Assembly: GCF_964259225.1 (NCBI RefSeq)
Contig: NZ_CAXVKN010000025.1
Length of the DNA: 31,949 bases
Strand: one strand, 5' to 3'
From: Catenibacterium mitsuoka_A
GTDB lineage: Bacteria; Bacillota_I; Bacilli_A; Erysipelotrichales; Coprobacillaceae
This document shows positions 17,128 through 24,131 of the stretch, piece after piece. The notes beneath the pieces were generated by a model that did no database searches, was not told the DNA's origin, and was given only the letters and a program-made list of their open reading frames with translations. Numbering within the stretch: the stretch's first letter is position 1; the number at the start of each line of letters is the position of its first letter. Both the position numbers and the translations under genes were made by a program.

Positions 17128-19009
17128 TCGTGGTAATAAGAAGAACACATTTACACGTTTGATCAAAACACTCTTTGAATTCTATCCTGTTCTTCTACCT
17201 GTCATTATTTTCTTAATTCTTTTTAATGCAGTTGTCAGCTCTATTCCATCTATCTTCATGCAGAATATTATTTCTGTTATTGAAAAGTATTGGCGTACTA
17301 AAGACTGGGTACATGCAAAACCTGAAATCTTCTCAATCGTTGTTGTATTACTCGTTCTTTATATTCTTTCATTAATCGCATCATTTACATACAACCGTTT
17401 AATGGCTGTAGTGACTCAGGGCTCATTAATGAAGTTCAGAGAAAAGATGTTTGCGAAAATGGAAAGTCTTCCTATCCGTTATTTTGATACAAATGCACAT
17501 GGTGATATCATGTCTATTTATACAAATGATACAGATACATTAAGACAGCTTATTTCGCAGTCATTACCTGCACTTATGCAGACTTCTATAGTTTTAATCA
17601 CAGTGGTTAGTATCATGCTTTATTTCAGTTTATGGCTAGCAGGAGTTATCTTCATTGGCTGTATCGTCATGGTTTTAATTACTAAGAATTTTGGTGCTAA
17701 GAGTTCAAGATTCTTTATTAAACAGCAGCAGATACTTGGTGAAACTGAAGGTTATATTGAAGAAATGATGAACGGGCAGAAGGTCATCAAAGTATTCAAC
17801 CATGAAGAAGAAGCAATTGCTGGATTTGATAAAGTAAACAATGAATGGTTTGAAGCGTCAAGAAAAGCCAATACGTTTGCGAATATCTTAATGCCTATTC
17901 TAAATAACGTAGGTAATATACTTTATGTATTAATTGCCTTAACAGGTGGAATTCTTCTTTACTTAAAAACACCTAATATTTCATTATCTGGTATGGCTTT
18001 AAATATTTCTATTGTTGTTCCATTCTTAAATATGACTAAGCAGTTCTGTGGACAGATTGGTCAGATTTCTCAGCAGATCAACTCTGTTGTTATGGGGCTA
18101 GCAGGGGCTAGTCGTATCTTTGGATTATTAGATGAAGAACCTGAATTTGATGAAGGTTATGTTACTTTAGTGAATGCTAAAGAAGAAAATGGTGAATTAG
18201 TAGAAACAACTGAACGTACTGAAATGTGGGCATGGAAACATCCACATGAAGATGGTACTGTGACTTATACAAGACTTGAAGGCGATGTAGAAATGCATGA
18301 TGTAGATTTCGCTTATAATCCTAATAAGATGATTCTTCATAACATCACATTATATGCAAAGCCTGGTCAGAAAGTAGCCTTTGTAGGGGCTACTGGTGCT
18401 GGTAAGACAACTATTACTAATCTTATTAACAGATTCTATGATATTGAAGATGGTAAGATCAGATATGATGGTATCAACATCAATAAGATCAAAAAGCCTG
18501 ATTTAAGAAGATCACTTGGTATTATCTTACAGGATACAAACCTCTTTACTGGTACAGTTATGGATAATATCCGTTATGGTTATCTAGAAGCGACAGATGA
18601 ACAGTGTATTGAAGCTGCAAAGCTTGCGGGTGCTGATGATTTCATTACTCGTTTACCAGATGGTTATAACACAATGTTGACTGGTAATGGGGCAAGTTTA
18701 TCACAAGGTCAGAGACAGCTTATTGCGATTGCAAGAGCTGCGGTGGCAGATCCACCTGTTATGATCATGGATGAAGCAACATCTTCTATTGATACACGTA
18801 CAGAAGCAATTGTACAAAAGGGTATGGATGCTTTAATGAAGGGACGTACTGTATTTGTTATTGCACATAGATTGTCTACTGTACAGAATTCTGATGTTAT
18901 TATGGTATTAGATCATGGTCATATTATTGAACGTGGTTCTCATGAGGACTTAATTAAACAGAAAGGTCAGTATTATCAGTTATATACTGGAGCATTTGAA
19001 TTAGAATAA
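17117..19009 (+). CDS. ABC exporter half-transporter, catalytic NBD (BmrD/LmrD-like)
   Basis: This 630-residue partner of the preceding exporter has six transmembrane helices and a complete ATPase site: Walker A GATGAGKT, signature LSQGQRQL, Walker B VMIMDEATSSID with Glu, and H-loop VIAHRLST with His. Between membrane and ATPase domains there is an acidic, Trp-containing insert with EMWAWKHPHEDG at about residues 370-385, seen in this subfamily. I chose the ATG at 17117 because GGGAGGTGA lies at 17103-17111; the in-frame reading back to 17018 lies inside the upstream gene. A hairpin terminator follows. Confidence 0.92.
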   Translation: MKNNRGNKKNTFTRLIKTLFEFYPVLLPVIIFLILFNAVVSSIPSIFMQNIISVIEKYWRTKDWVHAKPEIFSIVVVLLVLYILSLIASFTYNRLMAVVTQGSLMKFREKMFAKMESLPIRYFDTNAHGDIMSIYTNDTDTLRQLISQSLPALMQTSIVLITVVSIMLYFSLWLAGVIFIGCIVMVLITKNFGAKSSRFFIKQQQILGETEGYIEEMMNGQKVIKVFNHEEEAIAGFDKVNNEWFEASRKANTFANILMPILNNVGNILYVLIALTGGILLYLKTPNISLSGMALNISIVVPFLNMTKQFCGQIGQISQQINSVVMGLAGASRIFGLLDEEPEFDEGYVTLVNAKEENGELVETTERTEMWAWKHPHEDGTVTYTRLEGDVEMHDVDFAYNPNKMILHNITLYAKPGQKVAFVGATGAGKTTITNLINRFYDIEDGKIRYDGININKIKKPDLRRSLGIILQDTNLFTGTVMDNIRYGYLEATDEQCIEAAKLAGADDFITRLPDGYNTMLTGNGASLSQGQRQLIAIARAAVADPPVMIMDEATSSIDTRTEAIVQKGMDALMKGRTVFVIAHRLSTVQNSDVIMVLDHGHIIERGSHEDLIKQKGQYYQLYTGAFELE

Positions 19010-19013
19010 AATG

Positions 19014-19039
19014 AGCACGCCTAGAAGGCATGCTTTTTT
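19014..19039 (+). terminator. terminator of the marR-ABC operon
   Basis: A 9-bp stem (19014-19022 with 19026-19034, one G-T pair) and a T run. Confidence 0.8.
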
Positions 19040-19042
19040 GAG

Positions 19043-19243
19043 TGCAATTACACTATCGTACAGTCTCATTTGTTTCTTCTATCAGTAGTTATCTTAAGTT
19101 TTTCTAATCATTATAATAAGGCGTATTCCTTGTGTAAGAACTGTTTTGATATTACAATGATTGCAGCAACTATTATTCTCTGTTTAGTAACACGTTCACC
19201 ACTCTATGGCATATGTGTAGGACGTATTATTAAATGGTTTTAA
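19043..19243 (+). pseudogene. remnant of a YczE/YitT-like membrane protein
   Basis: A stop-free frame of 66 codons, ending at TAA 19241-19243, has no good start and no ribosome binding site. Its translation is strongly hydrophobic (SHLFLLSVVILSF, then FDITMIAATIILCLV) and ends in GICVGRIIKWF. The FDI start of a helix and a C-terminal GxIIKWF resemble the end of YczE/DUF6198-type integral membrane proteins, apparently with an internal deletion. I read it as the 3' remnant of such a gene. This assignment is from memory of the family and is tentative. Confidence 0.4.
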
Positions 19244-19274
19244 ATAAAGCAATTTAGTTTGATAAGGAGTTAAG

Positions 19275-20150
19275 ATGCACGATATTTGGAATCCCTGGCA
19301 TGGCTGTGTAAAGTATTCAGAAGGATGTATGAATTGTTATATGTATGTTTTGGATAAGATGAGAAATCAGGATGGTTCACATATATATAAGACCAATGAT
19401 TTTGCATATCCACTTTCTAGAAATAGAGATGGTACATATAAGATACAAAGAGGAGAAAAGATAAGAGTCTGTATGACAAGTGATTTCTGTCTAGAAGAGG
19501 CAGATATATGGAGAGATGATGTCTGGTCCATGATCAGAAGAAGACAGGATGTCATTTTCTATATACTTACTAAAAGAGCAGAAAGACTTGAAGAATGCTT
19601 ACCAGATAACTGGGGTGATGGATATGAGAATGTAATACTTAATGTTACATGTGAGAATCAGAAACGTGCTGATGAACGTATACCTATTCTATTAGATATT
19701 CCTGCTAAACATAAAGGAGTTATGTTAGCACCTCTTATTGGTCCTATTGATTTAGAAAAGTATTTAGATGGACATATAGAAGAAGTGACATGCGGTGGAG
19801 AGAATTATGGTGGTACAAGAGCATGTGACTTCGATTGGATTAAATCTTTACATAATCAATGTGTGAATAAGAACACTACATTCACTTTTATAGAAACAGG
19901 ATCTCATTTTGTGAAGGATGGTATTCATTATCGAGTGAAAGGAAAAGTAGCTCAGACAAGAATAGCTTATCGTTCTAAAATGAATTATCAAGGAAATAAA
20001 CCAGTATATCATCTTTATGATTTCTTTGATAATGAATTAAGAGAAGATCAGTTGTATAAAAGAGAATTCAGTGAACATTGTATAGAATGTGCATCAAAAC
20101 CTATATGTAATGGATGTGCAAGAAGATTTGGATGTAAACAATGTCTTTGA
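19275..20150 (+). CDS. DUF5131 (phage Gp37/Gp68 family) protein with extra Cys cluster
   Basis: This 291-residue protein belongs to the DUF5131 (Gp37/Gp68) family, common in phages and mobile elements; its function is not established. The N-terminal hallmark IWNPWHGC starts a CX6CX2C triplet (C11, C18, C21), which could hold an iron-sulfur cluster. Other family segments are FYILTKRAERLEE, GVMLAPLIGPID, TCGGENYGG and the DWIKSLHNQC block. An unusual C-terminal tail has six cysteines in a CX2CX5CX2CX5CX2C pattern (about residues 273-290), suggesting a second metal or Fe-S site. AAGGAG lies at 19264-19269. The usual tcmP-type partner is not adjacent. It ends in its own terminator before the Abi gene. 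Confidence 0.82.
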   Translation: MHDIWNPWHGCVKYSEGCMNCYMYVLDKMRNQDGSHIYKTNDFAYPLSRNRDGTYKIQRGEKIRVCMTSDFCLEEADIWRDDVWSMIRRRQDVIFYILTKRAERLEECLPDNWGDGYENVILNVTCENQKRADERIPILLDIPAKHKGVMLAPLIGPIDLEKYLDGHIEEVTCGGENYGGTRACDFDWIKSLHNQCVNKNTTFTFIETGSHFVKDGIHYRVKGKVAQTRIAYRSKMNYQGNKPVYHLYDFFDNELREDQLYKREFSEHCIECASKPICNGCARRFGCKQCL

Positions 20151-20193
20151 TAATGAGAAAAAAGAAGTTTCAAATAGTATGAATAAGTAGAAG

Positions 20194-20222
20194 ACTATAA
20201 GAGTAATTCTTATAGTTTTTTT
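20194..20222 (+). terminator. terminator after the DUF5131 gene
   Basis: A 9-bp perfect stem (20194-20202 with 20208-20216), 5-base loop, T7. It separates the DUF5131 and Abi genes. Confidence 0.75.
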
Positions 20223-20245
20223 GATACGTTTAAAGGAGATAGATG

Positions 20246-21181
20246 ATGGAAAAGAATAAACCAAGATTATCTCTAGATGAACAGATTCAACATTTGAAAG
20301 ACAAGGGAATACTTTTCAATATCATGGATGAGGATTCTGCTAAACAGTATCTCAAATACAACAATAATTATTATAAGTTGACTTCTTTCAGAAAAAATTA
20401 TGATAAACATCCAGGTGGAAAAAATGAGGGAAAGTATATTAATTTGGAATTTGCGTATCTAGTAGATGTGTCAATCATTGATATGCGTCTTCGCTATAGA
20501 GTAGTAGAAATGGCTTTGGATATTGAACATCATACTAAATTACAATTATTAAGAAAAATAGATGAGTATGATGAAGATGGTTATCAAATAGTCAAAGATT
20601 ATATTGGTTCTTTGGATGACAGGCAAAAGAATAATTTTGAATCTGAGATTAATAGGAACAGAAGAGGTATCTATTGCAGGGATATTATTGAAAAATACGA
20701 AGGTAATTATCCTGTTTGGGCATTTATTGAAATAATATCGTTTGGGAAATTGGTTGGATTTTATCACTATTGTGCTAATCGTTTCTCTGATAAGGAAATG
20801 AAATATGATTATTATGGGTTGTTAACTTGTAAAAAAATTAGAAATGCATCAGCTCATAGTAATTGTATATTAAATGATTTGAGATCACATACTGCAGAAC
20901 ATCGAACAAAGAAAGATATTACAGAAGAACTAATGAATATTCCGCATATGAATTCTAATTTCAGAAAGAATAGAATGAGCAACGAGAGAATTCAACAGAT
21001 TATCACATTATTGTATATGCATAAGAAAATGGTAAGAAGTGAAGGAGTTGCCTTATATGAAAGTGGGGAATTGAAGAAATTAATAAGAAGGATTGATAGA
21101 AATTCTACCTATTATAAGACAAATAAATTAATCCAAGGAACTTTCAAATTTCTAGGATTAGTAGTTGACAGTTGGTTTTAG
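20246..21181 (+). CDS. Abi_2 (AbiD/AbiF-type) HEPN protein
   Basis: This 311-residue protein has the layout of the Abi_2 abortive-infection family. The N-terminus has LSLDEQIQHLKDKGI and NNYYKLTSF, and the centre has YPVWAFIEIISFGKLVGFY, all typical of the family. A HEPN-type RX4H motif is seen in KIRNASAH (Arg at about residue 199, His about 204). HEPN motifs form metal-independent RNase sites, so RNA cleavage during phage attack is the likely activity. Two adjacent ATGs (20243, 20246) are possible; AAAGGAG at 20232-20238 fits the second better. The gene follows a terminator and is followed by a separate short transcript that may be its RNA partner. Confidence 0.88.
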   Translation: MEKNKPRLSLDEQIQHLKDKGILFNIMDEDSAKQYLKYNNNYYKLTSFRKNYDKHPGGKNEGKYINLEFAYLVDVSIIDMRLRYRVVEMALDIEHHTKLQLLRKIDEYDEDGYQIVKDYIGSLDDRQKNNFESEINRNRRGIYCRDIIEKYEGNYPVWAFIEIISFGKLVGFYHYCANRFSDKEMKYDYYGLLTCKKIRNASAHSNCILNDLRSHTAEHRTKKDITEELMNIPHMNSNFRKNRMSNERIQQIITLLYMHKKMVRSEGVALYESGELKKLIRRIDRNSTYYKTNKLIQGTFKFLGLVVDSWF

Positions 21182-21193
21182 ACAGTGTAACAT
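21165..21193 (+). promoter_or_regulatory. promoter inside the 3' end of the Abi gene
   Basis: Perfect TTGACA (21165-21170), exactly 17 bp, TAACAT (21188-21193). It points out of the Abi gene into a short terminated region without an open frame. Confidence 0.6.
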
Positions 21194-21199
21194 TGCAGT

Positions 21200-21292
21200 A
21201 GATGAAAAAAGATATTCTTTTACAGTAGCGGCATTGTGCAAACGATGTTTGCTCGGGTTTTCTATTAATAGACCTCTTCGGAGGTCTTTTTT
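21200..21292 (+). ncRNA. candidate small RNA downstream of the AbiF-like gene
   Basis: Between the promoter at 21165-21193 and the UUCG-loop terminator there is a roughly 93-nt transcript without a plausible coding frame. It can fold a small A/U hairpin (AAAAGA-TAT-TCTTTT, about 21206-21222). It can also form one of two mutually exclusive hairpins: CATTGT-GCAA-ACGATG (21232-21247, GNRA loop, one G-U pair) or GCAAAC-GAT-GTTTGC (21238-21252). AbiF-type HEPN proteins have been linked to partner non-coding RNAs, as I recall from recent work, so this could be the antitoxin or guide RNA. Expression and function are inference. Confidence 0.45.
21270..21292 (+). terminator. UUCG-loop terminator after the Abi region
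   Basis: AGACCTC-TTCG-GAGGTCT followed by T6, a highly stable tetraloop hairpin. Confidence 0.9.
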
Positions 21293-21298
21293 GTACAT

Positions 21299-21321
21299 AA
21301 AAAACACATGTTTCCATGTGT
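21299..21321 (-). terminator. terminator of the lipoprotein gene
   Basis: Minus strand ACACATG-GAAA-CATGTGT then T's. It lies back to back with the Abi-region terminator. Confidence 0.85.
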
Positions 21322-21322
21322 C

Positions 21323-21967
21323 TTACTTAATAGTTGGATTGTAGTAAGTAATATGATGCTTCTTACAATAAGCATTGATTGCAGCTCTCCAGTCAGTATT
21401 TTTAGTATACTCTACTAAATAAGTCGCAATACCTTTTTCCTGGCATGTACTTAAATATTTCTTTAAGCGTGTTGATACTTCAGTATCCTGTTTTACATAC
21501 TTCTTACCCTGTTTCTTAGTCATCATACAAGTCTGGTTTATACCTGCAACCATCTTAGCATTCTTATAAACAGTTTCTCTATAATCATAGGCATTATTCA
21601 CAATAACTTTTAACTTATTCTGATTTGCTTCTTTAATAAGAGCATCTAATGCATCTGCATCATCAATCTTACTAATAAAAATACCATCAGCCTTTAACTC
21701 TTCAGCTTTATGATGTGGTTTCTTTAAATTCATATAGAAATAAATCTGTTTAGACTTCTTTCTTAAAACCTTCATATCTTCTATAGTTAAATCTTTACTT
21801 CTCACTACAATAAGATCATAATGCTTCTTCATTTTAAGAAGCTCACTCTTTTTCTTTTTAGTAAGGACTGCATATGTACTCGCTTGTGATTTAACAGCTG
21901 TTTTAGAAGAACATCCAGTTAATACAAAGAAAGTACATAATACTAGTGTTAATATTTTTTTATACAT
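21323..21967 (-). CDS. lipoprotein with GH114-like barrel sequence
   Basis: This 214-residue protein begins with a lipoprotein signal peptide (LTLVLCTFFVLTGCSS; lipobox LTGC with Cys19), so it should be anchored on the outer face of the membrane. The mature part alternates strand/helix with YFYMNL, ADGIFISKIDDADALDALI, LKVIVNNAYDY and a C-terminal GIATYLVEYTK, as in a short TIM barrel. This pattern recalls the GH114/TM1410 family of extracellular glycosidases, but the protein is shorter, and I cannot identify the catalytic acids confidently. It is monocistronic. Substrate is unknown; an exopolysaccharide is possible. Confidence 0.7.
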   Translation of the reverse strand: MYKKILTLVLCTFFVLTGCSSKTAVKSQASTYAVLTKKKKSELLKMKKHYDLIVVRSKDLTIEDMKVLRKKSKQIYFYMNLKKPHHKAEELKADGIFISKIDDADALDALIKEANQNKLKVIVNNAYDYRETVYKNAKMVAGINQTCMMTKKQGKKYVKQDTEVSTRLKKYLSTCQEKGIATYLVEYTKNTDWRAAINAYCKKHHITYYNPTIK

Positions 21968-21991
21968 TTTCTCATACCTCGCATCTCTTAC

Positions 21992-22000
21992 ATTATCACA
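21992..22000 (-). promoter_or_regulatory. extended -10 promoter of the lipoprotein gene
   Basis: Minus strand TGTGATAAT; a TTCACT at 22013-22018 lies 15 bp upstream, which is short for a -35. Confidence 0.45.
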
Positions 22001-22024
22001 ATTTTTTCAGAAAGTGAACCTTGA

Positions 22025-22053
22025 TTGTTTTAAGTGTGATGTAGTTTTATAAT
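22025..22053 (+). promoter_or_regulatory. sigma-A promoter of the MATE gene
   Basis: TTGTTT (22025-22030), 17 bp, TATAAT (22048-22053). Confidence 0.75.
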
Positions 22054-22077
22054 AAATAACTAAAAGGGGAAAGTTAT

Positions 22078-23415
22078 ATGACACAATATGAATCACAGTA
22101 TGAGAGAATGATCAAGCAGCCAATCCCTTCTCTGATACTTACTCTCGCATTACCAACAACAATCTCAATGTTAGTGACTAATATCTATAATATGGCTGAT
22201 ACGTACTTTGTCTCTACAGTTGGGACAAGTGCTACAGGTGCAGTAGGGATTGTTTTTGGATTGATGGCTATACTGCAAGCTTTTGGTTTTATGTTTGGGC
22301 ATGGAGCAGGCGCAAACATATCAAGAAGACTAGGGGCAAAAAGAGTAGAAGAAGCACGTATTTTTGCATCTACAAGTTTTTTTGGTTCACTCTTTTTTGG
22401 TGCTTTAATTGCGATACTTGGCCTTATATTCCTAAACCCGCTTATGTATTTAATGGGTTCAACTTCTACTATACTACCTTATGCAAGAGCCTATGCCTTC
22501 TTTATTTTGATTGCAGCACCTGCCATGACTTTATCATGTGTGATGAATAATATACTAAGATATGAAGGACAAGCATCACTTGCAATGATTGGACTCACAT
22601 CTGGTTCTATTATTAATATCTTTGGTGATTATATTTTTATGCGTATATTTCATATGGGTGTCACTGGTGCAGGACTCTCTACGGCCCTGTCTCAATATAT
22701 CAGTGCATTCATTCTCTATTCTATGTATCACAAAGGAAAGACACAAAGCTGTTTCAAATGGCAATATGTAAGTTTAGAAAAACATGTAATTGGAAGTATT
22801 GTTGCGGTAGGATTCCCTTCATTATGTCGTCAGGGATTAAATAGTATCAGTGTTATGACTCTTAACTTTGCGGCAGGAATCTATGGAGATGAAGCGATTG
22901 CGGCAATGAGTGTTGTGAGTCGTATATCTAATCTCATCTTCTCAGTAGGAGTAGGCATAGGTCAGGGTTTCCAGCCAGTATCAGCATTTAGCTATGGTGC
23001 TAAACGATATGACCGTTTGAAACAGGCATTTATCTTCACTGTGACTCTTTCTACTATTCTATTAAGTATTATTAGTGTCATCTGTTTATGCTTCACTAAA
23101 CCGCTTCTCTTACTCTTTACACAGGATAGTCAAGTACTCTCTATTGCGCAGCTTGCGATGAAATTTGAATGTATTGCGATATTCTTTATGGCTATTAGTA
23201 TTGGTGCAAATATGTTGTTCCAAAGTATTGGTAGAAGTGTTATAGCGACATTTCTAGCTGCTTTAAGAAGTGGTTTGGCTTTTATCCCACTAGTCATTCT
23301 ATTGCCTCACATATGGGGTATTACAGGTTTAGCCTTATCTCAGCCTATATCTGATTTATGTGCAAGTATTATTCCTATTCCCTTTATTTTTAGTTTATTC
23401 AAGGAATTATCCTAA
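22078..23415 (+). CDS. MATE-family efflux transporter
   Basis: This 445-residue membrane protein has about 12 hydrophobic segments in two homologous halves. Typical MATE segments are LALPTTISMLVTNIYNMADTYFV at the N-terminus and FGHGAGANISRRLGA. A FSVGVGIGQGFQPVSAFSYGAKR loop in the second half repeats the latter. These pumps expel cationic drugs or metabolites in exchange for Na+ or H+. AGGGGA precedes the ATG by about 8 bp. It is unlinked in function to the signal peptidase behind it, which has its own promoter. Confidence 0.92.
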   Translation: MTQYESQYERMIKQPIPSLILTLALPTTISMLVTNIYNMADTYFVSTVGTSATGAVGIVFGLMAILQAFGFMFGHGAGANISRRLGAKRVEEARIFASTSFFGSLFFGALIAILGLIFLNPLMYLMGSTSTILPYARAYAFFILIAAPAMTLSCVMNNILRYEGQASLAMIGLTSGSIINIFGDYIFMRIFHMGVTGAGLSTALSQYISAFILYSMYHKGKTQSCFKWQYVSLEKHVIGSIVAVGFPSLCRQGLNSISVMTLNFAAGIYGDEAIAAMSVVSRISNLIFSVGVGIGQGFQPVSAFSYGAKRYDRLKQAFIFTVTLSTILLSIISVICLCFTKPLLLLFTQDSQVLSIAQLAMKFECIAIFFMAISIGANMLFQSIGRSVIATFLAALRSGLAFIPLVILLPHIWGITGLALSQPISDLCASIIPIPFIFSLFKELS

Positions 23416-23420
23416 AACTA

Positions 23421-23429
23421 TGATATAAT
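23421..23429 (+). promoter_or_regulatory. extended -10 promoter of the signal peptidase gene
   Basis: TGATATAAT immediately after the MATE stop. The predicted start of transcription is near 23436, leaving a leader of only about 10 nt. Confidence 0.55.
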
Positions 23430-23445
23430 CATTTCGGTGATTAAA

Positions 23446-23937
23446 ATGAAAAATATGAAACAAACAATATTAGAATATGTAAAAGTAATTCTTGTGACAG
23501 TAGTTCTTACATATGGTTTCTTATTCTTTGTCCAGATTTCTCATGTAGAAGGACAATCTATGGAACCTAATTATCATGAAGGGAACATTGTCTTAGTCAA
23601 TAAGCAGTTCTATCATTATGATGATGTAAAATATGGTGATGTTGTCATTGCAAAATGTAATATATTAGGACAGCAGAGACAGATCATTAAAAGAGTCATT
23701 GGCAAGCAGGGTGATACAATAGAATGTATTGATCATGAACTCTATCGTAATGGTAAGAAAGTCAATGAAACATATATCAATGAACAAATGACAGACAGTA
23801 ATTGGACTTATACAGTTCCTAAAGGTGATGTCTTTATTATGGGGGATAATAGAAACCATTCTACAGATTCCCGTTATATAGGTGCTGTTTCTTTTAAGAA
23901 AGAAATAGTCGGTAAAGTATTCTTTAAGGCCTTCTAG
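23446..23937 (+). CDS. lepB: signal peptidase I
   Basis: This 163-residue type I signal peptidase cuts signal peptides of exported proteins on the outer membrane face. It has one N-terminal transmembrane helix (VKVILVTVVLTYGFLFFV), the catalytic Ser in GQSMEP, the general-base Lys in IIKRVIG, and the conserved box GDNRNHSTDSR. The short one-helix form is typical of Gram-positives. I chose the ATG at 23446 since CGGTGATT just upstream pairs with 16S rRNA; the GTG at 23437 lies in that site. It could process the secreted protein encoded at 29208, but nothing links them directly. Confidence 0.94.
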   Translation: MKNMKQTILEYVKVILVTVVLTYGFLFFVQISHVEGQSMEPNYHEGNIVLVNKQFYHYDDVKYGDVVIAKCNILGQQRQIIKRVIGKQGDTIECIDHELYRNGKKVNETYINEQMTDSNWTYTVPKGDVFIMGDNRNHSTDSRYIGAVSFKKEIVGKVFFKAF

Positions 23938-23951
23938 TAAAGGTCTTTTTT
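23926..23951 (+). terminator. terminator of the signal peptidase gene
   Basis: AAGGCCTT pairs with AAGGTCTT across a 6-base loop holding the stop codon; a T run follows. Confidence 0.7.
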
Positions 23952-24015
23952 ATATTACATATTAGATTTAACTAACTTAGCAAGCAAAATATGGGAATTT
24001 ACTAAATTCCATAAA

Positions 24016-24029
24016 TAATACCGCTTACA
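24016..24029 (+). promoter_or_regulatory. cre-like site upstream of the kinase-like gene
   Basis: TAATACCGCTTACA fits TGWAANCGNTNWCA with two mismatches and shares CGCTTACA with the site at 25957. It lies upstream of the -35, where CcpA binding could activate. Confidence 0.4.
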
Positions 24030-24052
24030 TATGATAATTACAAAATTAGGCT

Positions 24053-24081
24053 TTGCATATTGTAAATATCTCTGTTATTAT
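24053..24081 (+). promoter_or_regulatory. sigma-A promoter of the kinase-like gene
   Basis: TTGCAT (24053-24058), 17 bp, TATTAT (24076-24081), with TG one base upstream of the -10. Confidence 0.75.
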
Positions 24082-24131
24082 GGGGTAAAATAGATAGGAG
24101 CTAACATAATCTATTTAGAAAGGATGAAAAA

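Noticed and set aside
23986..24014. Inverted repeat TATGGGAATTTA/TAAATTCCATA upstream of the kinase-like gene
   Set aside because: It has a bulge, lies well upstream of the promoter and has no T run; could be chance in AT-rich DNA.
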